A DNA stretch of 64,000 bases, from the NCBI GenBank assembly GCA_035536455.1, contig DATLOC010000031.1:1-64000 (forward strand). The letters are read 5' to 3'. Under the pieces are notes generated by a model that was not told where the DNA came from, made no database searches, and saw only the letters and a program-made list of their open reading frames with translations. Positions within the stretch are counted from its first letter, which is position 1. Each line of letters begins with the position of its first letter. This document shows positions 1-8,928 of this stretch, piece by piece. The translations under genes were made by a program, and so were the position numbers. This DNA comes from DASUNQ01 sp035536455 (lineage in GTDB: Bacteria; Acidobacteriota; Thermoanaerobaculia; Multivoradales; UBA5704).

Positions 1-3000
1 GCCGCCGCGGCGCTGCCGCCGGCGACGCTCGCCGCGCTCGCCGCCGGCGTGGCGCTGGCCGTCGCGGGCGTCGTGCTCCCGCCGCGCGAGCCCGGCCGCC
101 GCCCACTCTTGCTCGCGCCGCTGCTCGGCGCGCTCGCCGCGCCGCTCCTCGGCCTCGCCGCCTGGGCGCTCGGCCGCGGCGTCCCCCCCGACCTCGCCGC
201 CGACCTTTTCGTGCCCGCCGAGCGCTACGGCCTGCGCCTGGCGCTCGCGGCGGCGGCGCTCGGCCTCCTCGCCGGGGCGGGGCGTCTCGGCGCCGGCGCG
301 CGCGGCGCCTTCTGGGCGCGCGAGCGCTGGGCGTGGCTGGCCGTCGCGTTGCTGCTGGCCGGCGGCCTGCTCCACGACCTGCCGCTCGCCGCGCTGCCGC
401 TGCTCGCCGCCGGCTGCGGCTTGGCGGCCGCCTGGGCGGGGGAGCGCCACTGGTCGGAGCAGCCGCTAGCGCTGGCCGCGCTGGTCCTCCTCGCCGCGCT
501 CGCCGGCGCCGGCGCCTGGGAGACCGCCTACCGCCTGCGGCTGCGCGAGGCCGCGGCCGGCGAGCTGCTGGCGCGGCTGATGCCGCCGCGGGCGGCGGCC
601 CTCCGCCCGGTCGCGGCCGGCCTCGGCCGCCACTTCCGGCGCCGCGACCTGGCGCAGCTCCTGCCGCGCGTGCCGGCCGGCCTCGAGCGGCAGGACCTCG
701 CCTTCGCGCTCTGGAGCGGCTCGCCGCTGGCGCGCGGGGACGCCCGCACCGCGCTGGTCGTCGAGCCGCGCAAGGGGGAACGGTCCTCCTTCGCCTTCGG
801 CCTGCCGCTCGACCCGCAAGGGCGGATCGACGTGCGTCCCGAGCGCTGGCCGGGAGCGCGCCTGCCGCTCGACCGCGCCCTGCTGCTGAGCGGCACGGCG
901 CCGCTCGTCTTCCGCGGCCGTCCCTGGGCGACGGTGCGCTGGTGGCTCCTCCCCGAGCCGGGTTTCCGCGCCGCCGCGCCGCGCCCGCTCTCGGGCGTCG
1001 CCGAAGGCCTCCTGCGCGGCGAGCCCGGCGCCGCCGAGCCGGCCGGGCTCCCCGAAGCCGCGCGCTTCGCGCTCTACGACGCGCAGGGGCGGGCGACCCG
1101 CTCCCCCTGGCTGGAGACGCCGCCGCTGCCACCGGCGCTGCGCCGGCGCGTCGCCGCGCAGGCCGCGGTGCGCACGCCCGAAGGGCCGGCCATGGCCTAC
1201 GCGCGTCCGCTGCCCGACGGTTGGGCGGCGGTGCTCGTGCCCGCGTTGCGGCCGCTGCCGGCGCTCGAGCGCGTCGCCACCTGGGCCTTCGGCACCCTGG
1301 CGCTCGCCGCCGCCGCGCTCGCCGCGGCGCTGCTGCTGGCGCTGCCGCGCGCCGCCTTCCGCGAGAGCCTCGGCCGCGCCGTCCGCACCTATTCCAAGCG
1401 GCTGCTCATCGTCACCACCATGCTGCTGCTGGTGCCGTTGCTGCTGCTCAACGTCGTCCTCGTGCGCGCCACCGAGCGGCGCCTCCTGGCCGCCCGCCGC
1501 GACGCCGGCGAGGCCGCCCTCAACACGGTGCAGAAGGTGCTCGGCGACTACATCCTGACCTTCGCCCCCGGCTTCGGACTCGACACCGCGCTCGACGACG
1601 ACCTGCTGGTCTGGCTCTCGCGCGTCACCCGCCACGAGGTCAACCTCTACTGGGGGAGCGGCGTCTACTCCTCGAGCCGCCACGAGCTGTTCACCGCCGG
1701 CCTGCTGCCCAAGCGCATCCCGGGGGAGATCTACTCGCGCCTCGCTCTCCTCGGCTACGAGCTCTCCTCGCGCGTCAACCGCGCCGGCGAGACCGCCTAC
1801 CTCGAGCTCTACGCGCCGCTGCGCGTGCCGGGGGTGCCGGCGGCGCAGGCGCGGCTCTTCCTCTCGATGCCGCTCCTGGCTCAGCAGGAGGAGGTGGCGC
1901 GCGACCTCGCGCACCTGCGCCGCCACGGCGTGCTGGTGAGCGCCGGCCTCTTCGCTCTGCTCCTGGCCGTGGCGACGCGCCTGGCCCGCAACTTCACCCG
2001 GCCGCTCACCGAGCTGGTCGAAGGGACGCGGCGGATCGCCGCCGGCGCGCCGTCGCTCGACCTGGCGCCCACCGAGGTGGAGCTCGCGGCGCTCGTCGAG
2101 GCGGTCGACCAGATGGCGCGGCGGATCGCCGAGGCGCGCGAGCGGCTGCTGCGCGAAAAGCAAGTGGTCGAGCGCATGGTCGAGAACATCACCTCCGGTG
2201 TCGTCTCGCTCGACGGCGAGGGGCGCGTCCTAATGCACAACCGCGTGGCGGCGGAGCTCCTGGGGACGCGGGTGGGGGAGCGGCTCGCGGAGGCGGTGGC
2301 ACGCTCCTCGCGCCTCGCTCCCGTCGCCGTCTTCCTGGGCGGCGTTGCCGGCGAGCCGGCGCGCGCCACCGTGCGCCTACCGGGCGGCGAGGGCGACGAG
2401 CGGGAGTGGGCGCTGGTCTGGGTGCCGGTGCCGGGAGCGGGGGAGCCGGCGGCGCTCCTCGTCGTCGAGGACGCCACCGAGGTGCTGCGCGGCCAGCGCC
2501 TCCTCGCCTGGGCGGAGATGGCGCGCATCATCGCGCACGAGATCAAGAACCCGCTGACCCCGATCCGCCTCTCGGCCGAGCACATGCGCGAGGTGCACAA
2601 GAGCGATCCGCAGCACTTCGGCGCCGTCTTCGAGCGCTGCACCACCAACATCCTGGCGCAGGTCGAGGAGCTGCGGCAGATCGCCTCGGAGTTCTCGGCC
2701 TACAGCTCGATCCCGCGCATCGACCCCAAGCCCGGCGACCTGGCGGCGTCGGTGCGCGAGCTGGTCGAAGGGTATCGCGCGGCGCCGCCCGAGGGGGTCG
2801 AGGTGGACCTGGCGGTGGACGGACCGCTGCCGGCGCGCTTCGACGCCCGGCTCCTCGGCCGCGCGGTGCGCAACCTCCTCGAGAACGCGCTGCGAGCGAG
2901 CGCCGGCGGCGGCCGGGTGACGGTGCGGGTGGAAGGGGACGGCGAGGAGGCGCGGATCGTCGTCGCCGACACCGGCCCGGGCGTGCCGCCGGAGGTCCTG

Positions 3001-3183
3001 TCGCGGATCTTCGACCCCTACTTCTCGACCCACGACACCGGCACCGGCCTCGGCCTCCCCATCGCCCGCCGCATCGCTGAGGAGCACGGCGGCGACCTGA
3101 CCGCCCGCAACCGCCCCGGCGGCGGGCTGGAAGTGACGATCACCCTGCCGATCACTCCGCCCGCAGCGCCAGGTTCGGGTTGA
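1..3183 (+). CDS. NtrY-like membrane sensor histidine kinase, 5' end missing
   Basis: The reading frame is open from base 1, so the true start lies upstream of the window; the GTG at 49 is only the first possible start inside it. The N-terminal third is hydrophobic, then comes a presumed extracytoplasmic region, a further membrane segment near 1290-1470, a HAMP-like segment near 1975-2110 and a PAS-like segment near 2180-2480. The HisKA core contains AHEIKNPLTPIRL, with the phospho-His codon at 2536-2538. The HATPase domain shows NLLENAL, DTGPGVP and GTGLGLPI. This domain order matches the NtrY branch, whose partners are NtrX/NtrC-type regulators; none is in view. The 3' end overlaps the convergent permease gene by 32 bp. 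The signal sensed is unknown. Confidence 0.85.
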   Translation, partial: AAAALPPATLAALAAGVALAVAGVVLPPREPGRRPLLLAPLLGALAAPLLGLAAWALGRGVPPDLAADLFVPAERYGLRLALAAAALGLLAGAGRLGAGARGAFWARERWAWLAVALLLAGGLLHDLPLAALPLLAAGCGLAAAWAGERHWSEQPLALAALVLLAALAGAGAWETAYRLRLREAAAGELLARLMPPRAAALRPVAAGLGRHFRRRDLAQLLPRVPAGLERQDLAFALWSGSPLARGDARTALVVEPRKGERSSFAFGLPLDPQGRIDVRPERWPGARLPLDRALLLSGTAPLVFRGRPWATVRWWLLPEPGFRAAAPRPLSGVAEGLLRGEPGAAEPAGLPEAARFALYDAQGRATRSPWLETPPLPPALRRRVAAQAAVRTPEGPAMAYARPLPDGWAAVLVPALRPLPALERVATWAFGTLALAAAALAAALLLALPRAAFRESLGRAVRTYSKRLLIVTTMLLLVPLLLLNVVLVRATERRLLAARRDAGEAALNTVQKVLGDYILTFAPGFGLDTALDDDLLVWLSRVTRHEVNLYWGSGVYSSSRHELFTAGLLPKRIPGEIYSRLALLGYELSSRVNRAGETAYLELYAPLRVPGVPAAQARLFLSMPLLAQQEEVARDLAHLRRHGVLVSAGLFALLLAVATRLARNFTRPLTELVEGTRRIAAGAPSLDLAPTEVELAALVEAVDQMARRIAEARERLLREKQVVERMVENITSGVVSLDGEGRVLMHNRVAAELLGTRVGERLAEAVARSSRLAPVAVFLGGVAGEPARATVRLPGGEGDEREWALVWVPVPGAGEPAALLVVEDATEVLRGQRLLAWAEMARIIAHEIKNPLTPIRLSAEHMREVHKSDPQHFGAVFERCTTNILAQVEELRQIASEFSAYSSIPRIDPKPGDLAASVRELVEGYRAAPPEGVEVDLAVDGPLPARFDARLLGRAVRNLLENALRASAGGGRVTVRVEGDGEEARIVVADTGPGVPPEVLSRIFDPYFSTHDTGTGLGLPIARRIAEEHGGDLTARNRPGGGLEVTITLPITPPAAPGSG

Positions 3184-5785
3184 TCCGCGTCGCCCGGCGG
3201 GCGGGGAGCCAGCAGGCGACGGTGCCGGCGGCCAGCAGGGTGAGGGCGGTGGCGGCGTAGGTCGCCGGCGCGTCGGCGCGGACGCCGTAGAGGAGGTCCT
3301 GGAGGGCGGCACCGAGGGCGAAGGCGAGGAGCAGACCGAGCGCCACGCCGGCGCCGCAGAGGATGACGCCGCGGCGCAGGACGTGGCGCAGCAGGCGGCC
3401 GGGCGAGGCGCCGAGCGCGCCGCGCACCGCCAGCTCCGGCGTGCGCTGGACGACGCCGTAGGCCACGACGCCGGCGGCGCCGACGGCGGCGAGCAGCAGG
3501 CCGACGCCGGCGAAGAGGGCCACCACCACCGTCTGGAGACGCGGCTCGGCGACGCTCCCCGCGATCACCGCCGACATCGTCCGCACGTCGAAGAACGGGC
3601 GGTCGGGCGACAGACGCGCCGACACCTGCCGCAGCTCGCCGGCCAGGGCGTCAGGGTCGCCGGCGGTGCGGACGAGGAGGTTCATCGTCGGCAGGATCAC
3701 CCAGGTGCTCGACATGTAGATCGTTGGCGTGACGCCCTCCGCCAGGGTGAGCTGGCGAGAGTCGCCGACCAGGCCGACGACGTTGTAGGCCTGCCCGTTG
3801 CTCAGCCACACCTGGCGGCCGACGGGATCGGCGCCGTCCGGCCACACCCGGCGGGCAAGCGCTTCGGAGACCATCACCGAGCGGTGGTGCTCGCCGCTCT
3901 GCTGGAACCAGCGCCCGCGGCGCAGCGGGATGCCGAGTGTCGACAGGTAGTCCGGCGTCACCGTGCGCCACGACGCCTGCACGCCCTCCTCCCCGCCGGG
4001 CGCGATGCGCTGCGCCGCGGCCGCCATCGTGGTGTCCACCTCGCCCAGCGGGATCTCGCTCGACATGCCGGCCGAGACGACGCCCGGCAGGGCGCGGACC
4101 TCGGCGAGCAGCGCGTCGAGCAGGACGTGGTCCTCCGGGTGGCCCTCCTCGTCCCCCCAGTCCGGAAACGAGATGCGCGCGGTGACCAGCTGGTCGGGCT
4201 GGAAGCCGAGCGCCACGCTCTGGAGCCGGAGGAAGCTCTGGACGAGGAGGGCGGCGGCGACGACCAGCATGGTGGCGAGCGCGAGCTGGGTGACGACGAG
4301 CGCCTCGCGCACCGGCGTCCGCGCCGCGTCGAGGGTGGAGCGCCCGCCCTGCTGCAGCGCGGCGTGGAGGTCGGCGCCGCCGGCCAGGAGCGCGGGGAGC
4401 AGGCCGAAGGCGACGGCGGTCAAGCCCGTGATCAGGAGGCCCGCCGCCGCCACCGGCCAGCTCAGCTCGAGCGCCGCCAGGCGCGGCATCGACGCCGGCA
4501 GCACGGCCGCGGCGCCCTCGACGGCGGCCCAGGCGAGGCCGAGCCCCAGCGCGCCGCCCAGGGCGGCGAGCACCAGGCTCTCGACCATCAGGTGCCGCAC
4601 GACGCGCGCCGGGCTCGCGCCGAGCGCCCGGCGCACGCCGATCTCCCGCCTCCGCGCCGTGGCGCGCGCCAGCTGGAGGTTGGCGACGTTGGCGCAGGCG
4701 ACGAGCAGCAGGACCCCCACCGCCGCCAGCAGCACGAGGAGCCGCGCCCGCAGCTCGGGGTCCACGATCCAGTCCCGGGCCGGCTTGACCAGCGCCCCCC
4801 ATCCCTCGTTGCTGTCGGGGAACTCGCGCGCCAGCGCCGCGGCGATCGATTCCATCTCCGCCGTCGCCCGCTCCGGCGTCACGCCCGCCGCCAGCCGCCC
4901 GAGCACGAGGAGGCGCCGGTCGCCGCGCGAGTAGACCCTCGGGTCCGGCTTGAGCGGCAGCCAGACGTCGATGTCGGTCGAGAAGCCGACGTCCTGCGGC
5001 GCGATGCCGACCACCGTGTGCGGCGCGCCCTCGATGCGGACAGGGCGGCCGAGGAGCGACCGGTCGCCGCCGAAGCGGCGCCGCCAGAGCCGCTCGCTCA
5101 GGATCGCGACGGCCGGGCCCCCCGGACGGTCCTCGGCGGCGCTGAAGGCGCGCCCGGCGACCAGCGGCAGGCCCAGGACCTCGAAGAGGTCGGCCGACAC
5201 CGCCAGGCCGTCGAGGCGCTCGGCGCCGCGCTCGCCGCTCAGGTTGACGCCGACCTCGCGCAGGCCGGCCAGGGCGGTGAAGCTACGCGCCTGCTCCTCC
5301 CAGGAGAGGAAGTTGGGGTACGAGACCGCGAAATCGTCGATGCCGCGGGGAAGGTTCGTCTCGGCGAGGAAGACGACCCGCTCCGGCTGGCGGTAGGGGA
5401 GCGGGGCGAGCAGCACGGCGTGGACGAGGCTGAAGATGGTCGTTGCCCCGCCGATGCCCAGGGCCAGCGTCGCCCCGGAGGCGAGCGTGAACGAGAGGTT
5501 GCGCGACCGGAAGAGGGCGCGCCAGGCGTGGCGCAGGTCCTGGGCCAGGAGATGGCGGTGCTCGCCGAGCGCCGTCGCCAGCGTGTCGGCCCCGACCGAC
5601 AGCGCCAGCCGGCCGGCGGCGAGAGCGCCGCCCGTGCGCCGCACCTCCGCCCAGCGGCCGGCGAAGGCGGCGCTCATCTCGCCGCCGTACTCCTCGCGGA
5701 AGGGCCCGGGGTAGCAGCGCAGGAGCGCCGCGTAGGCGCGCTCCGCCCAGCTCCCGCCGGCGTCGCGGCTGCCCGCGGCGCTCAC
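3152..5785 (-). CDS. ADOP-type MacB/FtsX permease (orphan ABC permease)
   Basis: 877 aa. A short N-terminal segment (about residues 1-90) is followed by a membrane helix, a MacB periplasmic core-like domain, an FtsX-type three-helix block, and a second copy of the same core-plus-FtsX unit. This duplicated form with no adjacent ATPase is the acidobacterial duplicated orphan permease family. Family knowledge suggests a role in envelope stress or export of toxic compounds or peptides; the substrate is unknown. The start is GTG and overlaps the padR stop by 4 bp (GTGA at 5782-5785), so the pair is translationally coupled. PadR-ADOP coupling is the usual arrangement of the family. The 3' end overlaps the convergent kinase gene. 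Confidence 0.9.
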   Translation of the reverse strand: MSAAGSRDAGGSWAERAYAALLRCYPGPFREEYGGEMSAAFAGRWAEVRRTGGALAAGRLALSVGADTLATALGEHRHLLAQDLRHAWRALFRSRNLSFTLASGATLALGIGGATTIFSLVHAVLLAPLPYRQPERVVFLAETNLPRGIDDFAVSYPNFLSWEEQARSFTALAGLREVGVNLSGERGAERLDGLAVSADLFEVLGLPLVAGRAFSAAEDRPGGPAVAILSERLWRRRFGGDRSLLGRPVRIEGAPHTVVGIAPQDVGFSTDIDVWLPLKPDPRVYSRGDRRLLVLGRLAAGVTPERATAEMESIAAALAREFPDSNEGWGALVKPARDWIVDPELRARLLVLLAAVGVLLLVACANVANLQLARATARRREIGVRRALGASPARVVRHLMVESLVLAALGGALGLGLAWAAVEGAAAVLPASMPRLAALELSWPVAAAGLLITGLTAVAFGLLPALLAGGADLHAALQQGGRSTLDAARTPVREALVVTQLALATMLVVAAALLVQSFLRLQSVALGFQPDQLVTARISFPDWGDEEGHPEDHVLLDALLAEVRALPGVVSAGMSSEIPLGEVDTTMAAAAQRIAPGGEEGVQASWRTVTPDYLSTLGIPLRRGRWFQQSGEHHRSVMVSEALARRVWPDGADPVGRQVWLSNGQAYNVVGLVGDSRQLTLAEGVTPTIYMSSTWVILPTMNLLVRTAGDPDALAGELRQVSARLSPDRPFFDVRTMSAVIAGSVAEPRLQTVVVALFAGVGLLLAAVGAAGVVAYGVVQRTPELAVRGALGASPGRLLRHVLRRGVILCGAGVALGLLLAFALGAALQDLLYGVRADAPATYAATALTLLAAGTVACWLPARRATRINPNLALRAE

Positions 5786-6153
5786 GTCCGCCGCGGGGCG
5801 AGCCCCGCCCTCCGGCCGAGGTCGACCAGCTCGCCGAGCCGCGCCAGCTCGCGCTGCGCGGCGCGCCGCCCGGCGGGCGTCAGCCGGTAGTGCCGGCGGC
5901 GCTCGTCCTGGCCGCTTGCGACCTCGCGGTCGGCGAGCTCGACGATGAGGCCCTGCTCGAGCAGCCGCCGCAGCGTCGTGTAGAGCGTCCCGGGGTTGAG
6001 CTTGGTGCGGCCGCCGCTGCGCTCGGCGACCTCCTGCATGATGGCGTAGCCGTGCCGGTCCGACTCGGCCAGCGCGACCAGGATGTGGAACGCGGCCGCG
6101 GGCAGCGGCGGCTCCTCAAATGTGGGGTCTGCGGGGGGTTCGCGGCGGCTCAT
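5782..6153 (-). CDS. PadR-family transcriptional regulator
   Basis: 123 aa. The winged-helix PadR domain covers about residues 18-100, with typical motifs AFHILVALAESDRHGYAI, LNPGTLYTTLRRLLEQGL and a YRLTPAGRRA wing. PadR proteins are dimeric repressors that often bind their own promoters. The gene is the first of a two-gene unit with the ADOP permease and overlaps it by 4 bp. No Shine-Dalgarno is seen: the start ATG lies 6 nt after a TATAGT -10 box, which predicts a leaderless mRNA. The inverted repeat between -35 and -10 is the obvious operator. It most likely represses itself and the permease until an inducer binds. Confidence 0.92.
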   Translation of the reverse strand: MSRREPPADPTFEEPPLPAAAFHILVALAESDRHGYAIMQEVAERSGGRTKLNPGTLYTTLRRLLEQGLIVELADREVASGQDERRRHYRLTPAGRRAAQRELARLGELVDLGRRAGLAPRRT

Positions 6154-6159
6154 GCCGCG

Positions 6160-6189
6160 ACTATATCTACATCAGATATATTAGGTCAA
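6160..6189 (-). promoter_or_regulatory. padR promoter with inverted-repeat operator
   Basis: Read on the minus strand: TTGACC (6189-6184), an 18-nt spacer, then TATAGT (6165-6160), then 6 nt to the padR ATG at 6153. A perfect 6-bp inverted repeat (TATATC at 6162-6167 and GATATA at 6175-6180, 7-nt spacer) sits in the spacer and overlaps the -10. A bound PadR dimer would block polymerase. The -35 overlaps the last codons of the upstream hybrid kinase gene. Confidence 0.7.
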
Positions 6190-7781
6190 GATACAGAGGC
6201 GGCGGCGGTCTGCTCGAAGGTGCTCAGGAGCTTGAGCAGCGTCGCGGGATCGACCGGCTTGACGATGTGCTGGTCGAAGCCGGCCTCCTGCGACTGCCGC
6301 TTGTCCTCCTCCTGCCCCCAGCCGGTGATGGCGATCAGCACCACCCCCTGGCCGCGCGGCTGGCTGCGGATGCGGCGCGCCACCTCGTAGCCGTTGAGCT
6401 TCGGCAGGCCGATGTCGAGCAGCACGACGTCGGGCCGGAACTCGCTCGCCGCCGCCAGCGCCTCGACGCCGTCGTGGGCGGTGCGGACGTCGTGCCCGGT
6501 CAGCTCGAGCAGCAGGGCGAGCGTGGCGGCGGCGTCGCGGTTGTCGTCCACCACCAGGATGCGCAGCGGAGCGCCGGCGCGGGCACGCTCCTCCTGAAGG
6601 TCGGATTGGGGCAGCGCTCGCGGCACCTCGGCCGTGGCCGGCAGGCGGATCGTGAACTCGCTGCCGCGGCCCGGCCCGTCGCTGTGCGCTTCGATCGCGC
6701 CGCCGTGCATCTCGACCAGCCGGTTGGCGAGCGTCAGGCCGATGCCCAGCCCCCCCTGCGCGCGCTCCAGCGAGCGGTCCACCTGGGTGAACATCTCGAA
6801 GATCGAAGGAAGCATCTCCTCGGGGATGCCGATCCCGGTGTCGCGCACCACGATCGCCGCCTCGTCGCCCCGCCGCTCCAGTGCCACCGTGATGTGCCCG
6901 CCGCGCGGCGTGTACTTGGCGGCGTTGTTGACCAGGTTCGAGAGCGCCTGCGCCAGCCGCGTCGGGTCGGCGTCGACGAAGACCGGCCGCGGCGGCACCG
7001 CCACCGTCAGCCGGTGGCCGCCGGCCCCGAGCAGCGGCCGGCTGGTCTCGACGGCGGCGCGCACCAGCCCCGCCAGCTCGATCCGCTCCAGGCGCAGCTC
7101 GAGCTTGTTGCGGGTGATGCGCGAGACGTCGAGCAGGTCGTCCACCAGCCGCGTCATCTGCTCCATCTGGCGGTCGATGACCTCGAGCGCCCAGCGCGAC
7201 TCGGTCGTCGTGCCCTTTTGTCGGTTCAGGATCTCGACGGCGTTGCGAATCGGGGCCAGCGGGTTGCGCAGCTCGTGCGCCAGGGTCGCCAGGAACTCGT
7301 CCTTCGAGCGGTCGGCTTGGCGCAGCGCCTCCTCGGCCCGCTTGCGGTCGCTGATGTCCACCAGCACGTTGACCGCCCCGGCGACGGCCCCAGACTCGTC
7401 GCGAATCGGGTTGGCGTGGGCGAGGGCGGTGAGGCGGCGGCCGTCAGGCTGCTCGACGACGATCTCGTGCCCGTTGTACTCCTCGTTGTTCCGCAGCGCC
7501 TGCGCCATCCAGCACTCGTCGTGGCAAAGGGGGTTGCCCTCGGCCGAGTAGAGCTTGAACGAGCCGCAGTAGCGGTACTCGGGGTGGTTGAGCCGCGGCT
7601 CCCGCCCCCAGATCTCGACCGCCCGCTGGTTGTAAAAAGTAATCAGGCCGTGGGGGTCGCACGTGTAAGCCCCGGCAGGGAGCTTCTCCAGGAGGCGCCG
7701 GAACTCCAGGGCGCTCCAGGGTAGGGGAATTGCGGAGGTCTGTAGAGGAGCGGTGGCCTGGGAGTTGGGGTCGCTTACCAC
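6186..7781 (-). CDS. PAS-containing hybrid histidine kinase with C-terminal receiver
   Basis: 531 aa from the chosen GTG start at 7781, which has a good ribosome site (GGAAG, 6 nt upstream); the frame is open to 7850. Domains: PAS about residues 20-145, containing a Cys-bearing loop (YCGSFKLYSAEGNPLCHDECW); HisKA with AHELRNPLAPIR (His169); HATPase with NLVNNAAKYT, DTGIGIPEEM and GLGIGLTLA; a receiver from about residue 405 with VDDNRDAAAT, phospho-acceptor Asp456 in LLDIGLPKLNG, and the conserved late Lys. No membrane helix is seen, so it is probably cytosolic. It is followed by padR after 32 nt, but padR has its own promoter. Partner and signal are unknown. Confidence 0.88.
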   Translation of the reverse strand: MVSDPNSQATAPLQTSAIPLPWSALEFRRLLEKLPAGAYTCDPHGLITFYNQRAVEIWGREPRLNHPEYRYCGSFKLYSAEGNPLCHDECWMAQALRNNEEYNGHEIVVEQPDGRRLTALAHANPIRDESGAVAGAVNVLVDISDRKRAEEALRQADRSKDEFLATLAHELRNPLAPIRNAVEILNRQKGTTTESRWALEVIDRQMEQMTRLVDDLLDVSRITRNKLELRLERIELAGLVRAAVETSRPLLGAGGHRLTVAVPPRPVFVDADPTRLAQALSNLVNNAAKYTPRGGHITVALERRGDEAAIVVRDTGIGIPEEMLPSIFEMFTQVDRSLERAQGGLGIGLTLANRLVEMHGGAIEAHSDGPGRGSEFTIRLPATAEVPRALPQSDLQEERARAGAPLRILVVDDNRDAAATLALLLELTGHDVRTAHDGVEALAAASEFRPDVVLLDIGLPKLNGYEVARRIRSQPRGQGVVLIAITGWGQEEDKRQSQEAGFDQHIVKPVDPATLLKLLSTFEQTAAASVS

Positions 7782-7859
7782 CGGTTCTTCCTGCAGCGTG
7801 GGTGGTGGAGGCACACTTCGAGCGCTACACCAGCGCGCGTTCACCAGCAAGCCCCGTGC

Positions 7860-8315
7860 CTAGAACGGGATGTCGTCGTCCTCCGCAGCGCCGCCGGCGC
7901 CGCCGCCGCCGTAGGCGGGGGCTTCGTCGTAGCCGCTCTCGGCGGGATGGCTCTGGCCGCCGGGCTCGAAGTCGCCGCCGCCGCCGCGGCCGCCGCCGAG
8001 CATCTGGAAGTTGTCGCAGACGATCTCGGTGCGGTAGCGCTTCTCGCCGCTCTGGCGGTCCTCCCAGGAGCGGGTCTGGAGGCGCCCTTCGACGTAGATC
8101 TGCTTGCCCTTGGTCAGGTACTGGCCGGCGATCTCCGCTTGCCGCCCCCAGACCACGATGTTGTGCCACTCGGTCTGCTCCTGCTTGGCGCCGCTCTTGT
8201 CGCGCCAGCGGCGGTTGGTGGCGAGGGTGAAGCTCGCGACCGGCTGCCCCGAGGGGGTGGAGCGGACCTCCGGGTCGCGGCCGAGGTTGCCGATCAGCAG
8301 TACTTTGTTCAACAT
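7860..8315 (-). CDS. ssb: Single-stranded DNA-binding protein
   Basis: 151 aa, a usual SSB length. The OB fold covers about residues 1-105 (MLNKVLLIGNLGRDPEVR, FTLATNRRW, EWHNIVVWG, KGKQIYVEGRLQTRSW). A Gly-rich linker follows and the C-terminal tip is DDDIPF, the tail that docks replication and repair partners. It binds ssDNA as a tetramer during replication, recombination and repair. The ATG is preceded by CAGGAG. The hybrid kinase gene lies just downstream in the same orientation, but no functional link is evident. Confidence 0.96.
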   Translation of the reverse strand: MLNKVLLIGNLGRDPEVRSTPSGQPVASFTLATNRRWRDKSGAKQEQTEWHNIVVWGRQAEIAGQYLTKGKQIYVEGRLQTRSWEDRQSGEKRYRTEIVCDNFQMLGGGRGGGGDFEPGGQSHPAESGYDEAPAYGGGGAGGAAEDDDIPF

Positions 8316-8381
8316 GTGCGGGGTCTCCTGATAGCGGACAAGGTTAAGGTATCACGGGCACTAGCAGCGGTTGACCTCATC

Positions 8382-8440
8382 GCCGCTACGCGGCAGCGCG
8401 CCTCCGGCGCGCCCCCTCCGCTTAGCGGCGACGCGGCTCC
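8382..8440. repeat. REP-like palindromic cluster
   Basis: Between divergent ssb and dtd there are nested G+C-rich palindromes. A 7-bp hairpin GCGCGCC-TCC-GGCGCGC lies at 8397-8413. It is flanked by the outer complementary arms GCCGCT (near 8382) and AGCGGC (near 8430), with smaller CCGC/GCGG pairs inside. This resembles a REP/BIME-type extragenic element. No coding potential is claimed. A genome-wide count would decide whether it is repetitive. Confidence 0.35.
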
Positions 8441-8478
8441 GATGCGTCCCTTCGCTCAGAGGATGTAGACGGAAAACG

Positions 8479-8928
8479 ATGCGTCTGGTCGTGCAGCGGG
8501 TGCGCTCGGCGGCCGTGCGGGTGGCCGGGGAGACGGTGGGGCGGATCGGCCCCGGGCTCCTCGTCTTCGCCGGCGTCGAGCGCGGCGACGGCCCCGCCGC
8601 GGCCGATGCGGCGGCCGAGAAGCTCGCCGGCCTCCGCGTCTTCGAGGACGCGGACGGCAAGATGAACCTCGACGCCGCGGCCGCCGGCGGCGCCTTCCTC
8701 GTCGTCTCGCAGTTCACCCTGGCCGGCGAGCCCTTGGCGCGCGGCCGCCGCCCCTCCTTCGACGCCGTCGCGCCGCCCGCCGAGGCGGAGCCCCTCGTCG
8801 ACCGCCTCGTCGCCCGCCTGCGCGAGCGCGGCTACGCCGTCGAGACCGGCCGCTTCCGCGCGCTGATGGAGGTCGAGTCGGTCAACGACGGGCCGGTGAC
8901 CTTCGTGCTCGACGTCCCCGGCCGCTAG
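8479..8928 (+). CDS. dtd: D-aminoacyl-tRNA deacylase
   Basis: 149 aa. It hydrolyses D-amino acids (and glycine mischarged on tRNA-Ala) from tRNA. Typical family signatures: MRLVVQRV at the N terminus, the SQFTL active-site motif (about residues 77-81), RGRRPSFD, and the cross-subunit NDGPVTF motif carrying the Gly-Pro pair. The start ATG at 8479 follows GGAAAAC and gives the canonical N terminus; a longer in-frame extension to 8371 would read through the palindromic cluster and is rejected. The stop overlaps the convergent M50 protease stop by 4 bp. Confidence 0.95.
   Translation: MRLVVQRVRSAAVRVAGETVGRIGPGLLVFAGVERGDGPAAADAAAEKLAGLRVFEDADGKMNLDAAAAGGAFLVVSQFTLAGEPLARGRRPSFDAVAPPAEAEPLVDRLVARLRERGYAVETGRFRALMEVESVNDGPVTFVLDVPGR

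Noticed and set aside
333..3080. Long overlapping frames on both strands of the kinase region (915, 565 and 311 aa)
   Set aside because: They are Arg/Ala/Pro-rich shadows produced by high-G+C codon use; the NtrY-like frame carries all kinase motifs.
8371..8478. Extended start for dtd at 8371
   Set aside because: Adds 36 atypical residues and reads through the palindromic cluster; ATG at 8479 gives the family N terminus.
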